Shown: positions 40,859-49,620, counted from the first letter of the stretch. The stretch: DNA of 64,000 nt from Granulosicoccus antarcticus IMCC3135 (GCF_002215215.1 NZ_CP018632.1:3220501-3284500); one strand, 5' to 3'. Notes: generated by a model from the sequence alone, not told the origin. Made by a program: numbers and translations.

Positions 40859-41472
40859 TGGATACCTTCATCATTATTGTCCTGCTGACGTTTCTGGCTA
40901 TTATCGCCATTGGCATCATCGTTTTGCGTGATCTGCTCGGGGCCGTTATCTTGCTCGGTGCATATAGTCTGACGGCTGCGAGTGCCTTCGTTGTCATGGA
41001 TGCCGTGGATGTGGCCTTTACCGAGGCGGCGGTCGGTTCGGGGGTCTCCACGATCCTGTTCCTGGGCGCCTTGTCGTTTACCAAACATGAGCAGAAGCCA
41101 CGCGGTCACGATAGTTGGCTGGCGCTGGTTTTTGTCGTGGTCACTGGTGGACTTTTGATATACGGCACCCTGGATATGCCGCACTTTGGTAGTGCAATCT
41201 CGGCGGCGCAGACTCATCCGGATCTGGCTGTGCGTTTTCTTGAGCAATCAGGTGCCGAAGTGGGTCCACCAAACATTGTCACCTCCGTACTGGCCAGCTA
41301 CCGGGGTTACGACACCCTGGGTGAAACCCTGGTGGTCTTCGCTGCCGGAGTTGCGGTGCTCAGTCTGCTGGGTCTCAAGCGCCGACGCCCTGAAGATGAC
41401 GCCCCCGAACATGCTCCCGGCGACACGCCAGCCCCTGACTCTGACGATTTTCTCGCAGAAAGGGCTGAGTAA
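40858..41472 (+). CDS. Mrp subunit: stand-alone MrpA C-terminal region (MbhD/MbhE-like, DUF4040)
   Basis: A 204-residue membrane protein corresponding to the C-terminal part of MrpA. Residues 1-85 match DUF4040/MbhD (VLRDLLGAVILLGAYSLTAAS then DVAFTEAAVGSGVSTILFLGAL), including the conserved Glu of FTEAAVG. Residues 95-175 resemble MbhE, with GTPPNIVTS-like VGPPNIVTSVLASYRGYDTLGETLVVFAAGVAVLSLLG. In classical seven-gene Mrp operons these domains are fused behind a NuoL-like pump. Here they stand alone, as in archaeal Mbh/Mbs complexes. An acidic tail ends the protein. Confidence 0.85.
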   Translation: MDTFIIIVLLTFLAIIAIGIIVLRDLLGAVILLGAYSLTAASAFVVMDAVDVAFTEAAVGSGVSTILFLGALSFTKHEQKPRGHDSWLALVFVVVTGGLLIYGTLDMPHFGSAISAAQTHPDLAVRFLEQSGAEVGPPNIVTSVLASYRGYDTLGETLVVFAAGVAVLSLLGLKRRRPEDDAPEHAPGDTPAPDSDDFLAERAE

Positions 41473-41502
41473 CTCTAACAAGGTTAATACAGAGCAACAC
41501 TC

Positions 41503-41931
41503 GTGAAACTTTATCCTCGACAGCGCCATCGTGTACTGCAGGTAGTGACCAAACTGGTCATACCGTTCGTGCTCATGTTTGGCCTCTATGTTCAATTCCA
41601 CGGGGACTATGGTCCTGGTGGTGGTTTTCAGGCAGGCGTGATTTTCGCCAGTGCCTTTATTCTGCATGGGTTGATTTTCGGCCTGCAGAGAACCCGCGCC
41701 GTACTTTCGCCGACTGTCCTGCGCTTCATGATGGCATCCGGTGTCCTGTTGTATGCCGGAACGGGGTTGGTCACCATGTTGTTCGGCGGCACCTTGCTCG
41801 ACTACGACGTGCTGGCTCACGATCCCTTGCACGGACAGCACTGGGGAATTTTTGCTGTTGAGCTGGGTGTGGGTATTACCGTGACGGCTGTCATGGTGAC
41901 CCTGTTTTACGGATTCGCCAGCAAACGATGA
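41503..41931 (+). CDS. mrpB: Mrp-type Na+/H+ antiporter subunit B
   Basis: A 142-residue MrpB with four membrane helices. The signature YVQFHGDYGPGGGFQAGVIFASAFIL (about 24-49) is diagnostic, and the EVGVGITVTAVMVTLFYGF-like end (ELGVGITVTAVMVTLFYGF) is standard. It begins at a GTG 30 bases after the MrpA-C-terminal gene, the largest gap in the operon. It overlaps mrpC by ATGA. Confidence 0.92.
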   Translation: MKLYPRQRHRVLQVVTKLVIPFVLMFGLYVQFHGDYGPGGGFQAGVIFASAFILHGLIFGLQRTRAVLSPTVLRFMMASGVLLYAGTGLVTMLFGGTLLDYDVLAHDPLHGQHWGIFAVELGVGITVTAVMVTLFYGFASKR

Positions 41932-42296
41932 GTAATCTTATCGGACTCTACAGCTACTGGATTGTCATTGTGCTGATGATGGCAGGCCTGTACATCATGA
42001 TTGCACGCTACAACCTGGTTAAGAAAATCATCGGTCTGGGTTTGTTTCAGACATCCATCTTCTACTTGTACATCACGATGGGCAAGGTTGATGGCGGCAC
42101 GGCTCCCATACTGATGGACGAGCCAGGAGTCGTGTACAGCAACCCGCTGCCACATGTACTTATTCTGACGGCAATTGTGGTGGGAGTAGCCACCACGGCT
42201 GTTGCGTTGGCACTGATCGTACGTATTTACGAAGCGTACGGAACCATTGAGGAAGATGAGATTAAAGTCATCGAAGCCGCGGAGCCAGACGCTTGA
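41928..42296 (+). CDS. mrpC: Mrp-type Na+/H+ antiporter subunit C
   Basis: A 122-residue MrpC, homologous to NuoK, with three membrane helices. GLYIMIARYNLVKKIIGLGLFQTSIFYLYITMG (about 20-53) and NPLPHVLILTAIVVGVATTAVALALIVRIY (about 71-100) are the family's conserved segments. The Glu-rich tail is typical. Both ends overlap neighbouring genes (ATGA), so mrpB, mrpC and the first mrpD are co-translated. Confidence 0.93.
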   Translation: MSNLIGLYSYWIVIVLMMAGLYIMIARYNLVKKIIGLGLFQTSIFYLYITMGKVDGGTAPILMDEPGVVYSNPLPHVLILTAIVVGVATTAVALALIVRIYEAYGTIEEDEIKVIEAAEPDA

Positions 42297-43786
42297 CTAT
42301 CGAACAGTTACCCGCGCTGCAGATCATGGTCACCCTGGTCGCAGCCCCGATTTGCGTCATGGTCCGCAATCCCAGGGGAGCCTGGGCTATTGCCATGGTT
42401 GCCAATGCGTTTGTCTTCATCAACGCCATTCTGTTATTGAATCAGGTGCTCGACACCGGTGTCATCCGCTATGCGCTGGGTGGCTGGGCAGCCCCTACAG
42501 GTATTGAATACTATATAGATGCCATGAACGCGGCCATGCTGGTGCTGATATCCGGCATCAGTGCGCTGGTACTGAGCTATGCCTACCGCAGCGTGGGCAA
42601 GGTCGTACCGCTGGGCAAGCAGTACCTGTTTTATTCCGCCTGGATGATGTGTGTCACCGGACTGATGGGTATCGTGATAACCGGTGATGCATTCAATGTG
42701 TTTGTCTTCCTGGAAATCAGCTCTCTGGCCATGTATACGCTGATCTCCTTCGGGCAGGACAAGCGGGCGCTGACGGCCAGCTTTCGCTATCTGGTGCTGG
42801 GCAGTGTCGGAGCATCCTTCATTCTTATCGGGATCGGCTTTTTGTACGCCGCCACCGGCACGCTGAACATGATTGATCTTGCTGCACGCATTCCCGAGAG
42901 CGAATCGCAGCGAGCCGTGCTGGTTGCCTTCAGCTTCATTACTCTGGGTGTGCTCATCAAGTCGGCGGTGTTTCCTCTGCATGCCTGGCTGCCAAACTCC
43001 TATACTTACGCACCCATTGCTGCGACAGCTTTTCTGGCGGGTACCGCCACGAAGGTCTCTCTCTATATTTTACTGAGGTTCTTTTTCAGTATCTTTGGCA
43101 CGCAGTACAGCTTCGGTCAGCATCTGCTCAACGGTGTGTTACTGCCAGCAGCAGTGGCAGGTTTTGTCCTGATGTCGCTGGTCGCGATGTTCCAGACAGA
43201 TCTGCGACGCATGCTTGCCTATTCAAGTGTCGCCCAGATCGGGTACATGGTGGCAGGCTTCTCTCTGGCAACCCAGGCAGGCCTGACAGCTGGGATCGTG
43301 CACGTCATCAATCATGCAATGGTCAAGACGAGCCTGTTCATGGCGGTGGGTTGCATCCTTTATCAAGTCGGACACACGCATACACCGTCGCTGGACAATC
43401 TGATGAAGAAAATGCCCTTTACGTGCGTGGCTTTCATCATCTCTGGCCTGGGGTTGATCGGTGTGCCTCTGACCGTCGGCTTCGTCAGCAAGTTCACGCT
43501 GATTGAGGCTTCCATGGAGAAGGGCTGGTGGGGCATTGCTGCCCTGATTCTGATCAGTTCTCTGATGGCGGTGATCTATATCGGTCGCGTCATCGAGGTC
43601 ATGCTGTTTCGCAAGTCACGGGAAGGCGCGCCAGAGTCGACGACCGGCATGAGTGAGGCACCGTTAAGTATGCTGGTGCCCATGTATGTGCTGGTAATAG
43701 TCGGTCTCTATTTCGGTATCAACGGCGGTGCCACTCTTGAGGTGGCTGGACAGGCTGCCTCTCAGCTACTCGGTGGTTTTCGATGA
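42293..43786 (+). CDS. mrpD: Mrp-type Na+/H+ antiporter subunit D (proton-pumping, first copy)
   Basis: A 497-residue, about 14-helix member of the NuoL/M/N-MrpA/D family. The key Glu lies in FVFLEISSLAMYTLISFG (about 135-152), and the Lys helix is GVLIKSAVFPLHAWLPNSYTYAPIAATAFLAGTATKVSLYILLRFFF (about 220-266). The later MLAYSSVAQIGYMVAGF and HAMVKTSLFMAVG segments are also typical of a working proton channel. It follows mrpC in the normal order and is the best match to MrpD proper. It overlaps the next pump gene by four bases. Confidence 0.92.
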   Translation: MTIEQLPALQIMVTLVAAPICVMVRNPRGAWAIAMVANAFVFINAILLLNQVLDTGVIRYALGGWAAPTGIEYYIDAMNAAMLVLISGISALVLSYAYRSVGKVVPLGKQYLFYSAWMMCVTGLMGIVITGDAFNVFVFLEISSLAMYTLISFGQDKRALTASFRYLVLGSVGASFILIGIGFLYAATGTLNMIDLAARIPESESQRAVLVAFSFITLGVLIKSAVFPLHAWLPNSYTYAPIAATAFLAGTATKVSLYILLRFFFSIFGTQYSFGQHLLNGVLLPAAVAGFVLMSLVAMFQTDLRRMLAYSSVAQIGYMVAGFSLATQAGLTAGIVHVINHAMVKTSLFMAVGCILYQVGHTHTPSLDNLMKKMPFTCVAFIISGLGLIGVPLTVGFVSKFTLIEASMEKGWWGIAALILISSLMAVIYIGRVIEVMLFRKSREGAPESTTGMSEAPLSMLVPMYVLVIVGLYFGINGGATLEVAGQAASQLLGGFR

Positions 43787-45246
43787 ATCCGCTCTGGACA
43801 CTGTTGCCGCCTCTGGCGGTTATCCCTTTCATCATCTATTTCGGTGAAGGGCGCAAGAACCTGCGTGAAGCCTCGATCATCATTGCCGGTCTGGTTTTGC
43901 TACTGCTGAATAGTCGTATCTACAGCGATGTGACTGCCGGTATTCCGGTGGAGAGTGGCGAGTTGGCCATGCTGGCCGATTTTTCACTGAAACTGTCGGC
44001 CGAACCCATGGGCGTCATTTTCGGTCTGCTGGCCAGCTTCCTGTGGGTGGTCACAACCGTCTACAGCATTGGCTATATGCGCGGGCATCACGAGATCAAC
44101 CAGACACGCTTCTATGTCTGCTTTGCTCTGGCTCTGGCAGCGGTCATGGGAGCGGCTTATGCCGATAACCTGCTGACTCTTTTCGTCGCCTACGAGGTGA
44201 TCACCATATCAACCTTCCCACTGGTGACCCATGCCGGTGGGGATGACGCACGCAAGGCCGGACGACTTTATCTGGGCATCCTGATGTCAACTTCGATCGG
44301 TTTTCTGCTGCCGGCCATCATCTGGGTCGCAGCGGCGGCAGGCACTCTGGACTTTGTTCCCGGTGGTGTGCTGGCGGACTCAGGGCTGAGTAAAGGCGCA
44401 TTGGCTGTGATGATGGCGTTGTTCGTCTTTGGTATTGCCAAGGCCGGCATCATGCCTTTTCATCGCTGGCTGCCAGCGGCCATGGTCGCACCGACTCCCG
44501 TCAGTGCCTTGTTGCACGCGGTGGCTGTCGTCAAGACCGGTGTATTCAGTGTCCTGAAAATCGTCACTTATACCTTTGGTATCGATACGGTGAGCATCAG
44601 TGGTGCCGCTTACTGGTTATTGCCAGTGGCCGGGTTCACCGTGCTGGCAGCGTCCATCGTCGCCTTCACCAAGGACAACCTGAAAGCACGACTGGCCTAT
44701 TCGACCATCAGTCAGCTGTCCTACATCATCATGGCAGCCTTACTGGCGACCGTCATGTCGGTCAGCGGTGGGGTCCTGCATATAGTCATGCATGCCTTTG
44801 GCAAGATCACGCTGTTCTTCTGTGCCGGGGCCATCATGGTCGCTCTGCACAAGACCGAGATATCCAAGATGGATGGTATCGGGCGTCGCATGCCATTGAC
44901 GATGGGAGCCTTCTTTATCGGTGCTCTCAGCATTATCGGTTTGCCACCTGCAGGCGGGGCCTGGAGTAAATTGATGATTGCCGGAGGCTCTCTGGATAGC
45001 GGTACGCTTATCTGGATAGGCGTGCTGATGCTCAGTACCTTGCTTAATATCGCCTATCTGCTGCCCATTCCTCTACGGGCATTCTTCAAGCCTGATCCGG
45101 ATCTTGCACCCGGTGAAACAGCGACCTGGCAGGAAGCTCCCTATGCCTGTCTCTGGGCAATCGCTCTGACTGCAACCACCTGTGTTGTGCTCTTCCTCTT
45201 CCCACGGCCGCTGACCGAACTGATCGGACTGATTCAATGGCGATGA
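43783..45246 (+). CDS. Mrp-type proton-pumping subunit (second NuoM/MrpD-like copy)
   Basis: A 487-residue member of the same NuoL/M/N-MrpA/D family. The conserved Glu appears in LLTLFVAYEVITISTFPLV (about 127-145) and the Lys in GIAKAGIMPFHRWLPAAMVAPTPVSALLHAVAVVKTGVFSVLKI (about 215-258). LKARLAYSTISQLSYIIMA and HAFGKITLFFCAGAIM follow. It is clearly a paralog of the neighbouring pumps rather than a duplicate: its helix sequences differ throughout. A second MrpD-type subunit next to the first is seen in some proteobacterial and archaeal-like clusters. It may correspond to an extra proton path. Confidence 0.9.
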   Translation: MNPLWTLLPPLAVIPFIIYFGEGRKNLREASIIIAGLVLLLLNSRIYSDVTAGIPVESGELAMLADFSLKLSAEPMGVIFGLLASFLWVVTTVYSIGYMRGHHEINQTRFYVCFALALAAVMGAAYADNLLTLFVAYEVITISTFPLVTHAGGDDARKAGRLYLGILMSTSIGFLLPAIIWVAAAAGTLDFVPGGVLADSGLSKGALAVMMALFVFGIAKAGIMPFHRWLPAAMVAPTPVSALLHAVAVVKTGVFSVLKIVTYTFGIDTVSISGAAYWLLPVAGFTVLAASIVAFTKDNLKARLAYSTISQLSYIIMAALLATVMSVSGGVLHIVMHAFGKITLFFCAGAIMVALHKTEISKMDGIGRRMPLTMGAFFIGALSIIGLPPAGGAWSKLMIAGGSLDSGTLIWIGVLMLSTLLNIAYLLPIPLRAFFKPDPDLAPGETATWQEAPYACLWAIALTATTCVVLFLFPRPLTELIGLIQWR

Positions 45247-45701
45247 CAACAGACAAACACACTGACTCCGGTGCGGATACGCCGGAGTCGGTGGCGCCGC
45301 TAGCCCGCTACTTTCTCTGGGCCGATTCAGCCTCCGGTGTAGACCGGTTCATCAAGTACCTGGTGTGGTTGGGCGTGTTCCTGTTCCTGATGGATTTCGT
45401 CTGGCACCGGCACGTCAAGGTGCCGGGTGAGGGCTTTTACGGCTTTCATGCCATTGCCGGTTTTCTATCTTTTACTGTCATCGTGATTGGTGCGCGTGCA
45501 TTGCGACTGCTCATTCGACGGGATGAAAATTTTTACGCACCTGATGGTGTCGATTCGGAAGAATACCCTGAGGCGGGTACCGAACGATTGTCGCATGCCG
45601 ATAGGACACAGGAATCCCTGATGACTTTGCGTGATGAAATGCTGGGGCGCAAGCCAAAGAGTGAAAGTCAGGATAACGGCCAGGGAGGTGCGTCATCATG
45701 A
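45243..45701 (+). CDS. Small two-helix membrane protein in the Mrp operon
   Basis: A protein of about 152 residues that I do not recognise as a classical Mrp subunit. Two membrane helices lie at about 40-57 (YLVWLGVFLFLMDFVWH) and 66-90 (GFYGFHAIAGFLSFTVIVIGARALRL). A long acidic, Glu/Asp-rich soluble tail follows. Of two possible ATGs (45237 and 45243), the second gives an ATGA overlap with the previous stop, as elsewhere in the operon. It also overlaps the following pump gene. Placed between two proton-pump subunits, it is probably an accessory or linker subunit of the complex. Confidence 0.75.
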   Translation: MTTDKHTDSGADTPESVAPLARYFLWADSASGVDRFIKYLVWLGVFLFLMDFVWHRHVKVPGEGFYGFHAIAGFLSFTVIVIGARALRLLIRRDENFYAPDGVDSEEYPEAGTERLSHADRTQESLMTLRDEMLGRKPKSESQDNGQGGASS

Positions 45702-47389
45702 GTACCATAATGGCTCCGCCGTTCATCTATCTGCTGGCGGCTCTGATCTGTCCGTTCTTGCCGTCTCGATTGCGAGCGCTGTTGTTGCTGGGTGTGCCGA
45801 TTTTTGGCCTGATGGTCATTCTTGCCTACCCGATGGGCGATCACGCTGTGTTGTCAGTCGTCGGCTTCGATCTGACCTTCATGCGAATAGACAAACTATC
45901 GCTGATATTCAGCATTATTTTCTCGATAGCCGCTTTTCTGGGCGGTCTGTATGCCTGGCATGTGCGCGACACTATCCAGCAAGTAGCCACACTGGCTTAT
46001 GCCGGTTCGGCCATCGGTGGTGTGTTTGCCGGTGATCTGATCAGTCTGTTTCTATGGTGGGAGGGCACAGCTGTTGCCTCCGTATTTCTGATCTGGGCTA
46101 GACGTACACCTGCGGCCTATTCAACGGGTATGCGCTATCTCATTATCCAGGTGCTTTCTGGCGTCTTGCTACTGGCAGGATTGCTGGTGCATTACAACGA
46201 CACCGGTTCAATAGCATTTGAGCACTTGGGTCTGGTCAGTACGGGCACCTTCCTTATTTTCCTCTCTTTTGGAATCAAGTGTGCGTTCCCGCTCATGCAC
46301 AACTGGTTGCAGGATGCGTATCCGGCTGCCACCGTTACCGGCACGGTCATACTGTCCTCGTTTACAACCAAGATGGCGATCTATGCGCTCGCTCGTGGCT
46401 ATGCCGGCACTGAAATCCTGATCTACATCGGTGCCATCATGACGTTGTTCCCGATATTCTTTGCAGAAATCGAGAACGATCTGCGGCGCGTTCTGGCTTA
46501 CAGCCTTAACAACCAGCTTGGATTCATGGTGGTGGGTATCGGTATCGGAACCGAGCTTGCCATTAATGGTACGGCGGCGCATGCCTTTGCCCACATACTC
46601 TATAAATCACTGTTGTTCATGACTGTGGGGGCTGTCTTGTATCGAACAGGCACCTCCAAGGCCTCGGAACTAGGGGGGCTGTACAAGACGATGCCTGTCA
46701 CCATGGTGTGTTGTCTGGTCGGAGCCGCATCGATATCGGCGTTCCCACTGTTCAGTGGCTTCGTCTCCAAATCGCTGATTCTTGATGCTTCTGCTTCCAA
46801 TGGTTATTACGTGGTGTGGCTAGCCTTGCTGGTAGCCTCTGCAGGTGTCATGAGTCACTCGGGTATCAAGATTCCGTACTTCACTTTCTTTGCTCACGAC
46901 AGTGGCAAGCGACCGGCTGAAGCACCGATTCATATGCGAATTGCCATGATCGTGACAGCCGCGCTGTGCATCATCATCGGTGTCTTTCCAGGGCTGCTGT
47001 ATGCACTGTTGCCATACGAAATTGAATATCAGCCGTACACGGTTGATCATGTGCTGGTGCAAATGCAATTGCTGATATTTGCGTTACTGGCCTTTGTGTT
47101 CCTCATGAAGAAGCGAATTCATCCACCTGAGGTTCGGGCGACGAATATCGATTCGGATGTGGTCTATCGCAAATGGATACCGTCCTTGCTGCCAGCGGTG
47201 GTCGAGAGTGTGGTGAGCTTGAACTTGCGAGCTCGTCAGGTACTGCTGTCGATCGTGGGAGCAAGCTGTGGTGCCATCGAGCGCCTGGCTCGGCCGGGTG
47301 CACCGTTGGCTCGTGGCTGGAGTGTTGCCAGCATGATGTTTGTTGTCATCATCTTCATGTGTGCGGTGCTGGTGCTCAATCTGTTATAG
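45698..47389 (+). CDS. Mrp-type proton-pumping subunit (third copy, MrpA/NuoL-like)
   Basis: A 563-residue pump subunit, the longest of three. The Glu motif is SLFLWWEGTAVASVFLIWA (about 117-135) and the Lys segment is SFGIKCAFPLMHNWLQDAYPAATVTGTVILSSFTTKMAIYALARG (about 190-235). DLRRVLAYSLNNQLGFMVVG and HAFAHILYKSLLFMTVGAVLY follow. The extra C-terminal helices (about 475-563) give it the layout expected of the NuoL-like half of MrpA. I therefore read MrpA as split, with this gene as its N-terminal half and the gene at 40858 as its C-terminal half. It closes the operon. Confidence 0.88.
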   Translation: MSTIMAPPFIYLLAALICPFLPSRLRALLLLGVPIFGLMVILAYPMGDHAVLSVVGFDLTFMRIDKLSLIFSIIFSIAAFLGGLYAWHVRDTIQQVATLAYAGSAIGGVFAGDLISLFLWWEGTAVASVFLIWARRTPAAYSTGMRYLIIQVLSGVLLLAGLLVHYNDTGSIAFEHLGLVSTGTFLIFLSFGIKCAFPLMHNWLQDAYPAATVTGTVILSSFTTKMAIYALARGYAGTEILIYIGAIMTLFPIFFAEIENDLRRVLAYSLNNQLGFMVVGIGIGTELAINGTAAHAFAHILYKSLLFMTVGAVLYRTGTSKASELGGLYKTMPVTMVCCLVGAASISAFPLFSGFVSKSLILDASASNGYYVVWLALLVASAGVMSHSGIKIPYFTFFAHDSGKRPAEAPIHMRIAMIVTAALCIIIGVFPGLLYALLPYEIEYQPYTVDHVLVQMQLLIFALLAFVFLMKKRIHPPEVRATNIDSDVVYRKWIPSLLPAVVESVVSLNLRARQVLLSIVGASCGAIERLARPGAPLARGWSVASMMFVVIIFMCAVLVLNLL

Positions 47390-47420
47390 ATTTACATGAC
47401 CTGAATTGAGTTCAACCGTC

Positions 47421-48047
47421 ATGTTGCACAGAAAGCTGTTTGGTCACCCTGACTCCGGTCATGCGTTCAAAGTGCGTCTATGCCTGTGTGTTGCAGGCAT
47501 AGAGCACGACTATGAATACGTGGATATTTTCAAACCACGTGATCAGCGCTCTGAGCAATTTCGCAAGCACTCACGCTTTGGTGAAGTACCTGTGCTTGTG
47601 GAGCAGGGCAAAGCCTATGTGCAATCAAATGCCATATTGCTGCACCTTGCCCGGCAGACGGGTTTGCTGGGTGGTGAAGACAGCGAGACGCTCAATGCCT
47701 GTGCCGAGTGGCTGGTGTGGGAGGCCAATCGGATTGGCATGTGCTTGCCGCAGCTGCGTGTCCTGCAGAAGTTCGACGCTGATGCGTCACTGGAAGGTGC
47801 TGCAGCCTGGTTGATGTCACGCTATGAGCAGGACGTCAACATGCTGGAAACGAGCTTGCAGGATGGGCGAGACTGGATGCTGGGCGGGGATGCCCCTACC
47901 ATTGCTGACTTTTGCCTGTGCGGCTACCTTGTTTTTGCCGATGAGGCCAAGGTTACTGTGCCACCGGCAGTGCAGGCCTGGCTGCAGAGAATTGCTTCTC
48001 TGGATGGGTGGCAGCACCCTTATCAGCTACTGGCGGCGCCAGAGTGA
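47421..48047 (+). CDS. Glutathione S-transferase family protein
   Basis: A 208-residue GST-like protein. The thioredoxin-like domain (KLFGHPDSGHAFKVRLCLCVAGIEHDYEYVDIF, then FGEVPVLVEQGKAYVQSNAILLHLA) and the C-terminal helical domain with DAPTIADFCLCGYL (about 165) are standard. The Ser/His at the N-terminus (DSGHAFKVR) marks the glutathione-contact site. The ATG at 47421 is preferred to a TTG at 47406. It starts about 30 bases after the last Mrp gene on the same strand and may be read from the same transcript. It is not related in an obvious way to the GST at 20001. Substrate unknown. Confidence 0.85.
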   Translation: MLHRKLFGHPDSGHAFKVRLCLCVAGIEHDYEYVDIFKPRDQRSEQFRKHSRFGEVPVLVEQGKAYVQSNAILLHLARQTGLLGGEDSETLNACAEWLVWEANRIGMCLPQLRVLQKFDADASLEGAAAWLMSRYEQDVNMLETSLQDGRDWMLGGDAPTIADFCLCGYLVFADEAKVTVPPAVQAWLQRIASLDGWQHPYQLLAAPE

Positions 48048-48108
48048 TCAAGGTATCAGGACTTTTTTCTGAGTTGCCCTCCGTATAGAGGGCAAAGCGC
48101 TTGGCGTC

Positions 48109-48429
48109 TTACATGAAGTCCTGACGCATCGGTGTAAAGGTATCAATCAGAGTGCCGGCTTTCAGGCAGCGGCAACCGTGCATGATATTGGGTTCCTTGT
48201 ACATGGTGTCGCCGGCCGTGACCACTTGGGTTTCATCACCAATCGTGAACTCGAACTCACCGGACAGTACATACGTTAGCTGTTCGTGCGGGTGGTTGTG
48301 CATTGCGCCAACAGCACCTTCTTCAAAATAGACTTCTACAGACATCATGTTGTCTGTATGGGCCAGAACTTTACGGCTGACACCATCGCCCAGGTCATCC
48401 AGTGCTACATCTTTATTATGTACAAACAT
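48109..48429 (-). CDS. kdgF: KdgF-type cupin, unsaturated uronate linearisation
   Basis: A 106-residue single cupin. DLGDGVSRKVLAHTDNMMSVEVYFEEGAVGAMHNHPHEQLTYVLSG, then GDTMYKEPNIMHGCRCLKAGTLIDTFTPMRQDF, matches KdgF closely. The metal ligands are the HNHPHEQ motif (about 44-50) and the later His of IMHGC. KdgF speeds ring opening of 4,5-unsaturated galacturonate and mannuronate/guluronate monomers released by pectate or alginate lyases. The ATG has GGAG five bases upstream. A beta-hydroxyacid dehydrogenase gene lies upstream on the same strand and could reduce the resulting keto-uronate. The Entner-Doudoroff genes near 62 kb could finish such a pathway. No lyase of certain family is in the window. 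Confidence 0.8.
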   Translation of the reverse strand: MFVHNKDVALDDLGDGVSRKVLAHTDNMMSVEVYFEEGAVGAMHNHPHEQLTYVLSGEFEFTIGDETQVVTAGDTMYKEPNIMHGCRCLKAGTLIDTFTPMRQDFM

Positions 48430-48470
48430 TGTTTCTCTCCGAGTGATTCAGCCATTTACAGCAGATTTTG

Positions 48471-48508
48471 GATCCCGCGCTTCAGCCCCTGAATGGGAGC
48501 GCGGGATC
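48471..48508. repeat. Hairpin between the dehydrogenase and kdgF genes
   Basis: Perfect 10-base arms GATCCCGCGC and GCGCGGGATC enclose 18 bases in the 97-base spacer. There is no T-run on either side, so it is not a standard terminator. It may stabilise the 3' end of the upstream dehydrogenase message or act in RNA processing within the operon. Confidence 0.6.
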
Positions 48509-48526
48509 ACTAAGTCATTGTATGAC

Positions 48527-49408
48527 TTATTTCTTGAGCTTGAGAAAGTAGTCGAATATTTCCGGTACGTTGCCATTGCCCATGCCAGCTTCAACAGCAG
48601 CTTTCAGGTTGGATGAAGTACCTTCAGCGATCTCGGTACGTGTGTCCAGGTCCTTGGCCATCTCGAGGAAATAACCGATATCCTTGTTAGCGTTGGCAAT
48701 GGAGAAACCCAGATCACTCACGCCGTCTACTGCGTAGTTTTTGCAGAATTGCATGAACGGGGAGTTGGACGGACCCGTAGACATGATTTCGAAGAGTTGT
48801 TGACGGTCAACACCGGCGCGATCAGCAACGGCGAATGCCTGTGACATGGTGCAGACGGTGGTCATGCCCATGAAGTTGTTGATCAGCTTGGTTGTGTGAC
48901 CGGCACCGAGTGCGCCCAGATAGAAGATGTTCTCGCCCTGGACGTCAAGAACCGGCTTCACTTTGTCGAAAGTTGTCTTGTCGCCAGCTGCCATGATGTT
49001 GAGCAGTCCATCTTTTGCATGGGCAGGTGTACGACCCAGTGGAGCATCGATCATGCCTGCGCCTTTCTTGGCAAGGTCTGCGCCGATCTTGCGAGTAGAG
49101 GCAGGGATGGATGTACCGAAGTCGATCAGCACGCTGCCTTCTTTAATGCCAGCCAGAATGCCATCATCGGCATAGATCAGCTTTTCAACGACTTCAGAGG
49201 TAGTGAGGCAAAGCATGACGATGTCACTGGCTGCAGCCAGTTCGGCAGGCGAGGTGACTTCAGTGGCGCCACCGCGGGCGACAACGGCTGCAACGGCATC
49301 CTTGTTGAGGTCCATTACATTCAGTTCGAAGCCGTTCTTTTGCAGGCATTCGACCATGTTGCTGCCCATGAGGCCGAGGCCGATAAAACCGATAACTGGT
49401 TTGGACAT
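48527..49408 (-). CDS. Beta-hydroxyacid dehydrogenase (3-hydroxyisobutyrate / tartronate semialdehyde reductase family)
   Basis: A 293-residue NAD(P)-dependent dehydrogenase. The N-terminal IGFIGLGLMGSNMVECLQKNG (5-25) is the cofactor fold. DAPLGRTPAHAKDGLLNIMAAG (about 117-138) is the substrate-binding region. GAGHTTKLINNFMG (about 166-179) carries the catalytic Lys. The family includes 3-hydroxyisobutyrate dehydrogenase, tartronate semialdehyde reductase and some reductases of alginate- or pectin-derived keto-uronates. The adjacency to kdgF favours a uronate or sugar-acid role over valine breakdown. CAGGAG stands seven bases before the ATG. The choice of substrate remains inference. Confidence 0.85.
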   Translation of the reverse strand: MSKPVIGFIGLGLMGSNMVECLQKNGFELNVMDLNKDAVAAVVARGGATEVTSPAELAAASDIVMLCLTTSEVVEKLIYADDGILAGIKEGSVLIDFGTSIPASTRKIGADLAKKGAGMIDAPLGRTPAHAKDGLLNIMAAGDKTTFDKVKPVLDVQGENIFYLGALGAGHTTKLINNFMGMTTVCTMSQAFAVADRAGVDRQQLFEIMSTGPSNSPFMQFCKNYAVDGVSDLGFSIANANKDIGYFLEMAKDLDTRTEIAEGTSSNLKAAVEAGMGNGNVPEIFDYFLKLKK

Positions 49409-49620
49409 AACTGACTCCTGAAGGTGTGGTGTAAACTAGTATGGTAGATTAGAGTGCAGAGTATACACATGTTTGCGCTCAGGCAATCACTGTGAGCCTT
49501 TTGATTGAAGGTTACTATGAGTACAGCATCGATTAGCCAGATTAGATGGTTTCTTCAACCTGGCTCGCGCGGCGTGTTTGAGCTGATAGGGCTTGAATCA
49601 AATCGCTTTGGTCGCGAATT
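49409..49620. other. Intergenic region upstream of the dehydrogenase gene
   Basis: About 210 bases with the promoter of the dehydrogenase/kdgF pair and the 3' flank of the beta-helix lipoprotein. A lone GTATAC lies at 49461 without the A/T flanks seen in the 22-32 kb sites. No gene or terminator is evident. Confidence 0.4.

Noticed and set aside
49461-49466. GTATAC upstream of the beta-hydroxyacid dehydrogenase as another regulon site
   Set aside because: Flanks (GCAGA and ACATG) do not match the A/T-rich pattern of the 22-32 kb sites, and a lone GTATAC is expected by chance. It is also found inside coding DNA, for example near 13086 and 62991.
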